A stretch of DNA of 64,000 nucleotides from NCBI RefSeq assembly GCF_000517265.1, contig NZ_AYSJ01000014.1, positions 484,740 through 548,739 on the forward strand. The letters are read 5' to 3'. The notes beneath the pieces are model-generated. The model was not told the origin of the DNA. It did not search any database and saw only the letters and a list, made by a program, of their open reading frames with translations. Made by a program: the position numbers and the translations under genes. The DNA comes from Photorhabdus khanii NC19. GTDB taxonomy: Bacteria > Pseudomonadota > Gammaproteobacteria > Enterobacterales > Enterobacteriaceae. Positions 40,774 through 49,236 of the stretch are shown here, one piece after another. The number at the start of each line of letters is the position of its first letter. Within the stretch, counting starts at the first letter, position 1.

Positions 40774-40909
40774 AAAACAAAAATGATCTCATTTGGCCAT
40801 CGTTTTAGATAATGCGTGTATGATGAGCAAGGGTACCTTAAAATTAACCAATTAGTACAATTTTTAAGAAAAATAGAAATATGAATATTGCTATCAAGGA
40901 GCCTGGTCA

Positions 40910-41989
40910 ATGCTGGAGATGATTATACAGTGGTATCGCCGTCGGTTTACTGATCCGCAAGTGATTGCGTTGTTTGTCATCCTCTTGGCAGGGTTTTGCA
41001 TTATTTATTTTTTACATGGCATTTTAACGCCATTACTGGTGGCGATTGTTCTCGCTTATTTATTGGAATGGCCAACGGCCCAACTTGAGAAGTTGGGATG
41101 TTCGCGGACAGTGGCTGTTTGTATTGTACTGATTATTTTTTCCGGGATCAGCTTGCTGGTTATTCTGATTGTGGCACCAACGGCATGGCAGCAGGGAATT
41201 AATCTGTTGTCAGATATGCCTAATATGCTTAACCGGTTTAATGAATATGCCCAAACATTACCGACTCGTTATCCGGCTTTGGTTGATGCCGGTATCATTG
41301 ATATGATGGCGGAAAATCTGCGCAGTAAGATTTCAACTGCCGGAGAATCCGTGGTGAAGTTTTCGGTAGCTTCATTGATTGGTTTGCTGACATTGGCTAT
41401 CTACCTGATTCTTGTGCCATTAATGGCCTTTTTTCTGCTAAAAGATAAAAACCAGATGCTGCAAGCGTTACAACGGGTTTTGCCACGTAACCGTATTTTG
41501 GCCGGGCAGGTATGGCGCGAGATGAATCAGCAAATCACTAACTATATCCGTGGTAAAGTTACGGAGATGGTGATTGTTGGTATCTGTACCTACGCTGTAT
41601 TCGTATTTCTTAGGTTAGATTATTCATTACTGCTTTCTGTTCTGGTTGGGCTGTCAGTATTAATTCCTTATGTAGGGGCAGTGATTGTCACTATTCCTGT
41701 TGTACTGGTTGCTTTATTTCAATGGGGTGTCGGGACAGATTTCTGGACCTTGATTATTGCTTATCTGGTTATTCAGGGGCTGGATGGCAATTTACTGGTG
41801 CCGATTTTGTTCTCTGAGGCAGTAAACTTGCATCCGTTGGTGATTATTCTTTCTGTGATTACTTTTGGTGGTTTATGGGGATTTTGGGGCGTATTCTTTG
41901 CTATTCCGCTGGCGACGCTGATTAAAGCCGTTATTCATGCATGGCCGGAAGAGATAGTTATAACAGAAGACGATGAAATAAAAGAATAA
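40910..41989 (+). CDS. perM: AI-2E family inner-membrane transporter PerM
   Basis: 359 residues. Hydrophobic segments at both ends (VIALFVILLAGFCIIYFLHG, then LLVAIVLAYLLEWP) flank a soluble central region. LIPYVGAVIVTIPVVLVALF and IQGLDGNLLVPILFSEAVNL are the family's conserved motifs. The function is not firmly known; the E. coli homologue was named as a putative permease. AAGGAG precedes the ATG. Position next to bepA is conserved. Confidence 0.9.
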   Translation: MLEMIIQWYRRRFTDPQVIALFVILLAGFCIIYFLHGILTPLLVAIVLAYLLEWPTAQLEKLGCSRTVAVCIVLIIFSGISLLVILIVAPTAWQQGINLLSDMPNMLNRFNEYAQTLPTRYPALVDAGIIDMMAENLRSKISTAGESVVKFSVASLIGLLTLAIYLILVPLMAFFLLKDKNQMLQALQRVLPRNRILAGQVWREMNQQITNYIRGKVTEMVIVGICTYAVFVFLRLDYSLLLSVLVGLSVLIPYVGAVIVTIPVVLVALFQWGVGTDFWTLIIAYLVIQGLDGNLLVPILFSEAVNLHPLVIILSVITFGGLWGFWGVFFAIPLATLIKAVIHAWPEEIVITEDDEIKE

Positions 41990-42055
41990 ATCTGTTTTTA
42001 ATATGAAAATGGCCTTTGTATTTATTTCTAGGTTAATGCCGGTTACTTGTTATTA

Positions 42056-42095
42056 GAGTAAGTACAGGATAGGAATTTCTTTCCCGTACTTACTC
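42056..42095. terminator. Hairpin between perM and bcp
   Basis: Perfect 10-bp arms GAGTAAGTAC (42056-42065) and GTACTTACTC (42086-42095), with an inner GGAA/TTCC pairing, between converging genes. Confidence 0.6.
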
Positions 42096-42148
42096 CAGGT
42101 ATCTTGAGTTGCTGAATGAAATACGATTAATTTTTTAGCGGTTTTTTA

Positions 42149-42622
42149 TTAAGGATGCTGCTTCAGATAATCCACCACTATCTGATGGTGATCACTGGTC
42201 TTAAATTTATCAAAAACGTGCTCAATATTACCTTTGGTATCAATCAGGAAACTGATACGGTGAATACCATCATAGGTTTTCCCCATAAACTGTTTCTCGC
42301 CCCAAACACCAAATTGCTCAGCAATTTGATGATCCTCATCGGACAACAATGTGAAGTTCAGCATTTCTTTCTCCACAAAGCGTGACAGTTTACTTGGGTT
42401 ATCGGTACTGATACCCAATACCTCAACACCTGATCCCTTTAATGTATCCATTTCATCGCGCAGACCACAGGCTTGTACAGTACAACCAGGAGTCATTGCT
42501 TTAGGGTAAAAATAAACTAAAACACGCTGACCTTCGAAATCAGACAAGTTGATTGTTTCTCCATCTTGGTCAGGAAGGCTGAATTGAGGGGCCTTATCAC
42601 CGGCTTTCAATGGGCTCATCAC
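42149..42622 (-). CDS. bcp: Thioredoxin-dependent thiol peroxidase Bcp (peroxiredoxin)
   Basis: 157 residues. The peroxiredoxin active site YPKAMTPGCTVQACGLRDEM has the peroxidatic Cys and, five residues on, the second Cys used by this atypical 2-Cys class. APQFSLPDQDGETINLSDF is the usual N-terminus. It reduces peroxides with thioredoxin in the cytoplasm. It is 23 bp downstream of gcvR, as in E. coli. Confidence 0.96.
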   Translation of the reverse strand: MMSPLKAGDKAPQFSLPDQDGETINLSDFEGQRVLVYFYPKAMTPGCTVQACGLRDEMDTLKGSGVEVLGISTDNPSKLSRFVEKEMLNFTLLSDEDHQIAEQFGVWGEKQFMGKTYDGIHRISFLIDTKGNIEHVFDKFKTSDHHQIVVDYLKQHP

Positions 42623-42645
42623 GTATTCTCCGTTTAATCTTTCTG

Positions 42646-43197
42646 CTAAAGTGGTTCAAGAATACTAATACTGCCTTGTGCATTTAGATCTGTACATAGC
42701 TTATTAAACGCCTGCTTAATAATTATGCCGTCATCATCTAATAGACTATGAGCGGTGATCTGGATTTGTAGCCGGGCAGGGATACCATCTTCTGGTGGCT
42801 GTGTTTTTGATACCAGTTCAGCAATATTAAAATACTGCGTGGTAAACAGATTGGTAAACTGTTCAACAATACCCGGTGAATCATCAACATCAACCTTGAC
42901 GGAAACTGTGGAAGGAAATGCTGTATGATCATCACATCTTGTACGTTTCATGACGAGAAGAAGATCCAGTTCGGCTCCTTTCTGCGGCAGTGAAGATTCA
43001 ATCATGGTGATAGCGTTCCAGCTACCGGAAAGTAGCATAATGAAGGTGAATTCCTCACCAAACATCGCTAAACGGCTGTCTTCAATGTTACAACCACATT
43101 CACTCACAAGACGAGTGATCGTATTGACGATACCAGGACGGTCAGCGCCTAAAGCGGTTATAACGAGAAAATGTTGTTCTGATTGTGGCAAAGTCAC
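42646..43197 (-). CDS. gcvR: Glycine cleavage system regulatory protein GcvR
   Basis: 183 residues with two ACT domains: FLVITALGADRPGIVNTITR (first) and VDVDDSPGIVEQFTNLFTTQ (second). GcvR has no DNA-binding domain; it represses gcvTHP by binding GcvA, with glycine as ligand. Operon with bcp and divergent from dapA, the E. coli arrangement. Confidence 0.95.
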   Translation of the reverse strand: MTLPQSEQHFLVITALGADRPGIVNTITRLVSECGCNIEDSRLAMFGEEFTFIMLLSGSWNAITMIESSLPQKGAELDLLLVMKRTRCDDHTAFPSTVSVKVDVDDSPGIVEQFTNLFTTQYFNIAELVSKTQPPEDGIPARLQIQITAHSLLDDDGIIIKQAFNKLCTDLNAQGSISILEPL

Positions 43198-43446
43198 TTT
43201 TCCTTCTCTGCTGTGGTTTATTTAAGGTAAACACAAAAAGGGTATACTGCCAAGGTCAATCGTATCAAAGTTGCTCTATTGTTCTCATTCCCTGCCTTTG
43301 AATTTCAATAAATTACTCCGGTTATTACTTCTTTTTAACAGAGGTTATCCGGTATTAACAAAATTCATTGAAATCCTGTTTAAATAGTTTCCTTCTGTAT
43401 GACTAGAAAGTACCATTGAACTCTTGTTTGTATAGGGGGGTATGTA

Positions 43447-44346
43447 ATGTCTAGCGGGAGCTTTGAATTTACAGGCAGTATTGTTGCGCTGGTAACACCA
43501 ATGGACGCGAATGGTCGCGTTGATAAGACTAGTTTGAAAAAATTAATTGATTACCATGTTGCCAGTGGTACATCAGCGATTGTCTCGGTAGGAACAACCG
43601 GAGAGTCTGCCACATTGAGTCACGATGAGCACGGTGATGTTGTTTTGACCACGGTGGAACTGGCTGACGGACGTATTCCGGTCATCGCCGGAACAGGTGC
43701 AAATGCGACTGCTGAGGCAATATCTCTGACGAAACGTTTTGAAAACAGTGGTGTTGTTGGTTGCCTGACGGTAACGCCTTATTATAATAAGCCATCGCAG
43801 GAAGGTTTATATCAGCATTTTAAAACGATCGCTGAAAATACTGATTTGCCACAAATTCTGTATAATGTGCCCTCCCGTACAGGATGTGATTTGCTGCCGC
43901 CAACTGTAGCTCGTTTGGCGAAGATTAAAAATATTGTCGCAATTAAAGAAGCGACAGGGAACTTAAGTCGTGTCAGCCAAATCCAAGAGTTAGTTAATGA
44001 TGATAGCTTTATCTTGTTGAGTGGTGATGATGCAAGTGGGTTGGATTTTATTCAGCTTGGTGGTAAAGGGGTAATTTCTGTTACTGCAAATATTGCGGCT
44101 GCTGAGGTGGCTAAATTTTGTAAGTTGGCACTGAGTGGCCAGTTTGCGGAAGCGCGTAAACTGAATAACCGCCTGATGGATTTACACCATCAACTATTTG
44201 TTGAACCCAACCCCATTCCAGTCAAATGGGTATGTTACAAATTGGGGCTGATTGCTGATGACACGTTGCGTCTGCCGATGACGCCATTGACAGATGCAGG
44301 AAAAGTCTCAGTCGAAAAAGCCTTGAAAATGGCCGGATTACTGTAA
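43447..44346 (+). CDS. dapA: 4-hydroxy-tetrahydrodipicolinate synthase DapA
   Basis: 299 residues. The core [20 protein letters not shown] matches E. coli DapA, preceded by a seven-residue extension (MSSGSFE). [14 protein letters not shown] holds the pyruvate-site Thr pair, [13 protein letters not shown] the catalytic Tyr and Arg, and [10 protein letters not shown] the Schiff-base Lys. It condenses pyruvate with aspartate semialdehyde for lysine and diaminopimelate. The start at 43447 has a G-rich element upstream; an internal start is not needed. Likely co-transcribed with bamC (16 bp gap). Confidence 0.96.
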   Translation: MSSGSFEFTGSIVALVTPMDANGRVDKTSLKKLIDYHVASGTSAIVSVGTTGESATLSHDEHGDVVLTTVELADGRIPVIAGTGANATAEAISLTKRFENSGVVGCLTVTPYYNKPSQEGLYQHFKTIAENTDLPQILYNVPSRTGCDLLPPTVARLAKIKNIVAIKEATGNLSRVSQIQELVNDDSFILLSGDDASGLDFIQLGGKGVISVTANIAAAEVAKFCKLALSGQFAEARKLNNRLMDLHHQLFVEPNPIPVKWVCYKLGLIADDTLRLPMTPLTDAGKVSVEKALKMAGLL

Positions 44347-44362
44347 AATTTAGGGAATTTTA

Positions 44363-45412
44363 ATGGCAATATTGTTGCAAAAATCAAAGGTGATGAAGGC
44401 TGCTGGTATGTCACTGGTAGTGTTATTGGCAGCGTGTTCTGGCGACCAAAGTTATAAGCGCCAGGTCAATGATGATGACACGTATCTTGAAACACCTCCT
44501 CTGAAAGCGCTGAATGTTCCTGCGGGTATGATATTGCCATTACAGAATGGTGAATATGATATTCCACCAACAGCATCTAAAGGATTGGTTGGGAAAGAGC
44601 TTGATATTCGGCCACCATCGCAGGCATTGGCCCTGTTGAGTGGCTCCCGTGCTGAAAATAGTGTGAAGAGCAGCAAATTGCTGCTTGAAAACACGTCTGA
44701 AAATAGCAATTTGTGGTCGCAGATTAATCATGTTCTGCTGAAAAAAGGTTACAACGTTAGCCAGCGTGATGATGCTGGTCAGACATTGACAACCGACTGG
44801 ATTGAATGGCCGCGTGCAGATGAAAACGTTCCGTATCAGATTCGCTATCGTATCAGTGTTGCACGCCAGAGTTATCAGATTGAATTATCCGTTGCCAATG
44901 AAGGTCTGAGACAAGGCGATCAACCCATAATTGATCCTATCGAAGTCCAACGTTATAACGCACTGATGCTCAATGAATTGATCGAAGGTGTGAACCAGCA
45001 GCGTGAACGGATTAGTGATAATACGGCAGCACGCAATTTGGGGCCGTTAGATGTACAGAGTGGTGGTGATACTTCTGGGTTACCTCAGATGATTGTTCGT
45101 GCGCCATATAATATCGTCTGGGATAGGTTACCGGCAGCGCTGGAAAAAGTGGGTATGAAAGTGGGTAGCCGCAGCCGTTCGACGGGTTCTATCGCTGTAA
45201 CGTATAAAGGTCTTAGTGCATCGGGCTGGAAATCAATGGGGGTTAATGAACCTTCTATCAGCGAAGGTGATTACAAATTACAGGTGGGTGATTTGAATAA
45301 CCGCAGTAGCTTGCAGTTTATTAGTGATAAAGGTAAGCCGTTGACTCAGTCACAAAATGATGAACTGGTTGCAGTATTGAAAGCCGCTTTCAGCCAGACG
45401 ACAGGATCGTAG
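44363..45412 (+). CDS. bamC: Outer-membrane assembly lipoprotein BamC
   Basis: 349 residues (E. coli 344). Lipoprotein signal peptide MKAAGMSLVVLLAACSGD with lipobox LAAC; the mature protein starts at that Cys. The unstructured N-terminal segment that binds BamD (SYKRQVNDDDTYLETPPL) is followed by two helix-grip domains; DDAGQTLTTDWIEW and GDYKLQVGDLNNRSSLQFI are conserved. Part of the BAM beta-barrel insertion complex. In E. coli purC follows; here it is 2.5 kb away. Confidence 0.95.
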   Translation: MAILLQKSKVMKAAGMSLVVLLAACSGDQSYKRQVNDDDTYLETPPLKALNVPAGMILPLQNGEYDIPPTASKGLVGKELDIRPPSQALALLSGSRAENSVKSSKLLLENTSENSNLWSQINHVLLKKGYNVSQRDDAGQTLTTDWIEWPRADENVPYQIRYRISVARQSYQIELSVANEGLRQGDQPIIDPIEVQRYNALMLNELIEGVNQQRERISDNTAARNLGPLDVQSGGDTSGLPQMIVRAPYNIVWDRLPAALEKVGMKVGSRSRSTGSIAVTYKGLSASGWKSMGVNEPSISEGDYKLQVGDLNNRSSLQFISDKGKPLTQSQNDELVAVLKAAFSQTTGS

Positions 45413-45431
45413 ATGTAAAGGATGTAAATAA

Positions 45432-45453
45432 AGGGGCAAAATGCATTGCCCCT
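45432..45453 (+). terminator. Hairpin after bamC
   Basis: Inverted repeat AGGGGCAA / TTGCCCCT around AATGCA, 20 bp after the bamC stop. It has no T run but is a plausible end of the dapA-bamC unit. Confidence 0.55.
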
Positions 45454-45465
45454 GAGATTGTTGAC

Positions 45466-45585
45466 AAGGTGCTGATTTTTTAGTCAGTGCTTTGATCTCA
45501 TAAAAGTCTGCACAAAAAATAAGCCTGTTTTCATGCGAAGAAGCGTTCTTCCACCGCAATTCTCCCTGAAGGGTGTCCTTTGAAG
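45466..45585. repeat. Direct repeat copy A flanking effector module
   Basis: About 120 bp that align over their whole length with 47337-47455, roughly 70 percent identical by eye. Shared blocks include TTTTTTAGTCAG/CTTTTTAGTCAG, TTCTCCCTG and a perfect GTCCTTTGAAG at the end. The left end forms an imperfect hairpin. Confidence 0.75.
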
Positions 45586-45727
45586 TTAAACATCATCTGA
45601 TCTGTAAAACTGACTCGACGAGCAATATGGGTTGTTTATATACAAAAGACAGACTAGATCTGACAGTCATCCTATTTCTGAAAGCTTAAAATCCTGTTAT
45701 CAAAATAATTGGGTTTCCTTCTCCACT

Positions 45728-46171
45728 ATGAACGATCATCTAACTGATATATTACTGACTGAGCTGGCAGCAAAGCTGGGTATGAGTAAACTCTCCTTTG
45801 ATAAAGAGGGGAATTGTTTCTTATTGGTCGATAACGCTATACCTATTATCTTGCGTCGCCAGGAGGAACATTTAGCTATTATTGGTCAGATAAATATGGA
45901 ACTTCCAGACTCAGCGGATGTTGATACTCTGCGTTATTTACTCAATACAGCCCTTAATCCATTAAATAGTCAGATGCCGGGTATTGGCTGGTATCAGGAA
46001 CTTGGGGTTGTTGCGTATAGAATATTAACCATACAACACCTAACGGCCAATAAGTTGGAAGATAAATTGTCTGAATTTATTACCTGGATAAATGAATTTC
46101 CAACATCACTATCACAGAAAAATACCCTACAACCATCTTATGACAGGAGAATGATTTATGGTCGAGTTTAA
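45728..46171 (+). CDS. Type III secretion chaperone (CesT/SycT-like class I)
   Basis: 147 residues from the ATG at 45728 (MNDHLTDILLTELAAKLGMS); a TTG 96 bp upstream would only add unrelated sequence. The size, acidic character, N-terminal helix plus beta strands (GNCFLLVDNAIPIILRRQEE, then LAIIGQINMELP) and amphipathic C-terminal helix fit class I T3SS chaperones. It overlaps the start of the effector gene by 14 nt, the usual chaperone-effector arrangement. It would bind the effector N-terminus and keep it secretion-competent. Assignment rests on size, predicted fold and context. Confidence 0.7.
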   Translation: MNDHLTDILLTELAAKLGMSKLSFDKEGNCFLLVDNAIPIILRRQEEHLAIIGQINMELPDSADVDTLRYLLNTALNPLNSQMPGIGWYQELGVVAYRILTIQHLTANKLEDKLSEFITWINEFPTSLSQKNTLQPSYDRRMIYGRV

Positions 46172-47324
46172 GAATCTTGCTGTATTACAGAATGCCCCAT
46201 TGCAAATACAAGAACAGGTTCGTAATGAAGGTAAACTGCAAATTGCTGGCCGTGAATATCATATTAATGCAGATCTGCAACAGGTTTTGCGTACGCACCC
46301 AAAAAGTGATCACTTTGCCCGTTTCTTGGAAGGAATAAGTAAATTTTTCTTAAGTGGCAGTGGTGCTTCCGTAGCTAAAGAGGCGACTAAAACCCTCTTT
46401 TCTACAGAGGGGGCGCAACAACAGCGTCTCCAGAGTACAGACTCGGTCAGCCATGCCCGTATGTTGTTTAAGGATGGTAGTTTACAGACATCGGAACAAG
46501 TGCTGGAGAGATTAAAAACAGCAGATACCCATAAAATGACGGAAGCAATGTTGGCTGAACATTCTCTTTTGCTACAGCGTGCTATGTCAGAGTCACTACT
46601 GAATACAGAAACGGGTAAAAAATTACAGGAGCTAATGGGACACCAGGCAACAGCTCAACTGACCAGTAAACTGGTTGCCCCTGAGCAGTCTTTTGTCAGC
46701 TTTGAACAATTACGTAAGCAACCTTCGGCTTCTGGCGCTGTCGCTAGTCTGGAGCCAATTTTGATGATGGAAGAAAAGAATTTGCTGGCAGCTCAGCAGC
46801 ATCAAGAGGCAATAAAAGGCCAAGATCTTAACCAAGGTATTTACGCGGAAACCCTTTCTGAAGATTTTTATAACCCAGGCAAGTTAACTGATGATGTTGA
46901 CAAGGCGGCCGCTTGGATTCTCAAGGCATCCACTTCAGGTGGTAATGAATGGAGTAACTTCACGGCGCTACTGAAGGAATACACCCATAATGGAAAGGAT
47001 TTAACGGATAGCCAAAATCTTAAGGAGCTTCATCATAGGTTGGTTCCAAACATAGAGCGTGATTATCGTGGTCCAGCAATCAGCGGGGGGAGCCTTCCTT
47101 CCAGTATAGGTGGTGCGGCGTTGCTGGCACGTCATCTGGAAACTTTGGATAAGGAAGATCCTCAGATTGGGAAACAACTCTTTGCGGCTGTCGTTGGTTT
47201 TCACGGTTTCACTGATGGCAATGGCCGGATGGGGCGCCTCCTCTATGCGCTGACAGAATTAAGAGCGGGTCAATTCACTCCTCTTTCTGTCACTACAGAA
47301 AACGCTTTGCATGGCATCCACTAA
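46158..47324 (+). CDS. VopS-like Fic-domain type III effector (Rho GTPase AMPylator)
   Basis: 388 residues with AGGAG before the ATG. The C-terminus carries the Fic motif HGFTDGNGRMGRLLYALTEL, with the catalytic His at residue 349, exactly 39 residues from the end. In Vibrio parahaemolyticus VopS (387 residues) the catalytic His is 348, the same distance from its end, and I recall the same Gly replacing the usual Pro. VopS AMPylates a switch-I threonine of Rho, Rac and Cdc42, collapsing the host actin cytoskeleton. The N-terminal part (residues 1-120) would hold secretion and chaperone-binding signals. Inserted between bamC and purC with its chaperone. Confidence 0.85.
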   Translation: MVEFKNLAVLQNAPLQIQEQVRNEGKLQIAGREYHINADLQQVLRTHPKSDHFARFLEGISKFFLSGSGASVAKEATKTLFSTEGAQQQRLQSTDSVSHARMLFKDGSLQTSEQVLERLKTADTHKMTEAMLAEHSLLLQRAMSESLLNTETGKKLQELMGHQATAQLTSKLVAPEQSFVSFEQLRKQPSASGAVASLEPILMMEEKNLLAAQQHQEAIKGQDLNQGIYAETLSEDFYNPGKLTDDVDKAAAWILKASTSGGNEWSNFTALLKEYTHNGKDLTDSQNLKELHHRLVPNIERDYRGPAISGGSLPSSIGGAALLARHLETLDKEDPQIGKQLFAAVVGFHGFTDGNGRMGRLLYALTELRAGQFTPLSVTTENALHGIH

Positions 47325-47943
47325 AAATGCAGGCTAAAGTGCTGGCTTTTTAGTCAGCACTTTGAACTAACAAAATCAGTTCAAAAAATGAACTCACTTC
47401 CATGTTAAGAGACTTCCTCCACCATAATTTCTCCCTGCAAGTCTGTCCTTTGAAGAACTGGTGTCTAAACATATTTAGGGTTTGCAAGGCCCATAGATAA
47501 TACTTATCTTTCAGACACAGTATTTGTTGTAATGGTTGATGCACAAGGTAATGGTTATGAGAGAATTTTTGGATTCACAAAAAGCAAAATTTTATTTGTA
47601 GGTAATAATTCTGGTTATTTTAATTGGATGATAAATGATATTAGGTATAGAAGAATTCACCTCTATTTATTAATTTGAATAAATGATGGGGAGTTCTTTA
47701 TTTTCGACGGGGACTACTTTTTTTGAGGAGCGTCGCCAATGGTTTAAGGAATGGCTCTTCGAAGGTAATCAACTCAGATTGAGATTGATGAGGAAGAGGT
47801 TTTTAGCCTAAAAATCAGTTCGTTTTATAGACTAACCCGATAACTATAGAAAAAATCGACCTTTTGAACAGGATTTTGTTAGCAATCTGCTTTATTATTT
47901 ATCTCTGACGTTTATTCAGTAGTGATATTTTGGAGTATATAAG
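47325..47943. other. Gap between effector and purC: repeat plus possible gene debris
   Basis: 619 bp. It begins with repeat copy B. Beyond that are two short plus-strand frames that look like remnants rather than genes: 47532-47678 (48 codons, YERIFGFTKSKILFVGNN within a longer start-less open frame reaching back to about 47470) and 47686-47811 (41 codons, TFFEERRQWFKEWLFEGNQ). Neither has a recognised family. The purC promoter must lie near the right end. Confidence 0.5.
47337..47455. repeat. Direct repeat copy B flanking effector module
   Basis: Second copy of the repeat at 45466-45585, starting 12 bp after the effector stop. Its left end is a perfect hairpin, AAAGTGCTG / CAGCACTTT, which could also terminate the effector transcript. 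Together the copies bracket the chaperone-effector pair. Confidence 0.75.
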
Positions 47944-48657
47944 ATGCAGAAAAAAGCTGAGTTGTATCGTGGAAAGGCAAAAACGGTGTACACCACTGAT
48001 GATCCTGATTTACTGGTGTTGGAGTTCCGTAATGATACATCTGCATTGGATGGCGAACGCATTGAACAGTTTGACCGTAAGGGGATGGTGAATAATAAAT
48101 TTAACCATTTCATCATGAGCAAACTGGAAGAAGCGGGTATCCCGACACAAATGGAACGTCTGTTATCAGACACCGAAGTATTGGTTAAAAATCTGGATAT
48201 GGTGCCGGTTGAATGTGTTATTCGCAATCGGGCTGCGGGTTCATTGGTCAGACGCCTTGGTGTTGAGGAAGGTGTGGTATTGAACCCTCCTCTGTTCGAT
48301 CTATTTCTGAAAAATGATGCCATGCATGATCCAATGGTGAATGAGTCTTATTGTGAAACGTTTGACTGGGTTAGCAAAGAACATCTGGCTGAGATGGAAA
48401 GATTAAGCTACAAGGCTAATGAAGTATTGAGCAAATTATTTGATGATGCTGGTTTGATTTTGGTTGATTTCAAACTGGAATTTGGTTTGTTTAAAGGGCA
48501 GGTGGTTCTGGGAGATGAGTTCTCTCCTGATGGCAGCCGTTTGTGGGATAAAGAGACTTTAGACAAAATGGATAAAGATCGTTTCCGCCAAAGTCTTGGT
48601 GGCCTGATTGAAGCGTATGAAGAGGTAGCGCACCGTATCGGTGTTATTTTGGATTAA
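47944..48657 (+). CDS. purC: SAICAR synthase PurC
   Basis: 237 residues, same length as E. coli. The start [20 protein letters not shown], then [20 protein letters not shown] and [16 protein letters not shown] are the family motifs. It joins CAIR and aspartate in purine synthesis. GGAG precedes the ATG. Followed by a terminator. Confidence 0.97.
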   Translation: MQKKAELYRGKAKTVYTTDDPDLLVLEFRNDTSALDGERIEQFDRKGMVNNKFNHFIMSKLEEAGIPTQMERLLSDTEVLVKNLDMVPVECVIRNRAAGSLVRRLGVEEGVVLNPPLFDLFLKNDAMHDPMVNESYCETFDWVSKEHLAEMERLSYKANEVLSKLFDDAGLILVDFKLEFGLFKGQVVLGDEFSPDGSRLWDKETLDKMDKDRFRQSLGGLIEAYEEVAHRIGVILD

Positions 48658-48659
48658 TT

Positions 48660-48675
48660 ACGCAAACGATTACCT
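48660..48675 (+). promoter_or_regulatory. PurR-like sequence just after purC (uncertain)
   Basis: ACGCAAACGATTACCT matches the PurR consensus ACGCAAACGTTTGCGT at 13 of 16 positions, with the left half perfect. It lies 2 bp after the purC stop, not upstream of a purine gene, so it may be coincidental. Confidence 0.3.
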
Positions 48676-48693
48676 GGGCCGAAAGGCCCTTTT
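48676..48693 (+). terminator. Rho-independent terminator after purC
   Basis: Stem GGGCC / GGCCC around the stable loop GAAA, followed by TTTT, 19 bp after the purC stop. Confidence 0.88.
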
Positions 48694-49236
48694 ACTGGCA
48701 TAAATTCATTTTGGTTATAATTCTTTTATTTGTTTTTTGTGACCAAATATTATCCGATTATATGAGTAATGAATATGGATAATTCAATATAGAGTAGGCT
48801 ACCGCTTTATTAGTCATAACTTGCTGAAATTATGGGCAATTCAAGGTGCGTTAATATTGAATAGGAATTCATTTATATAATCGCTATATATTTGTGGAAA
48901 TCATTATAATTCGTTGGGATTATTATCAGTTTTTCCTCTATTTATGATTCATGGCTTGGAGCCAGTTATTTATTATTCACATTGGTGATATATCTTTCAA
49001 TTAGGATATTAAATAACCTCACAAAGGTATTGACATTATAGAATAAGATATAAATTTTGTTTTCTTGTGATAGTGTTTATAAAGACTTCAATCAGATAGT
49101 GATAAATGCGGATATTTTGCGATAATTGCATTTTGCTAATTGTGAACAAGATCTTGCTGCTGTAATCGATCTGTTATTAATAATCCCGATGTTGTGAATA
49201 ACATCCCTAATTTTACTGAGGTGCCATAACCAAAAG
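48694..49236. other. AT-rich gap upstream of ABC exporter pair
   Basis: 543 bp marking the left edge of the second accessory island; no gene seen. It must hold the promoter of the two ABC genes. A dyad GATGTT-GTGAAT-AACATC at 49188-49205, about 31 bp before the first ATG, is a candidate operator. Confidence 0.5.

Noticed and set aside
47941-48323. Frames opposite purC
   Set aside because: Antisense shadows of a conserved purine gene.
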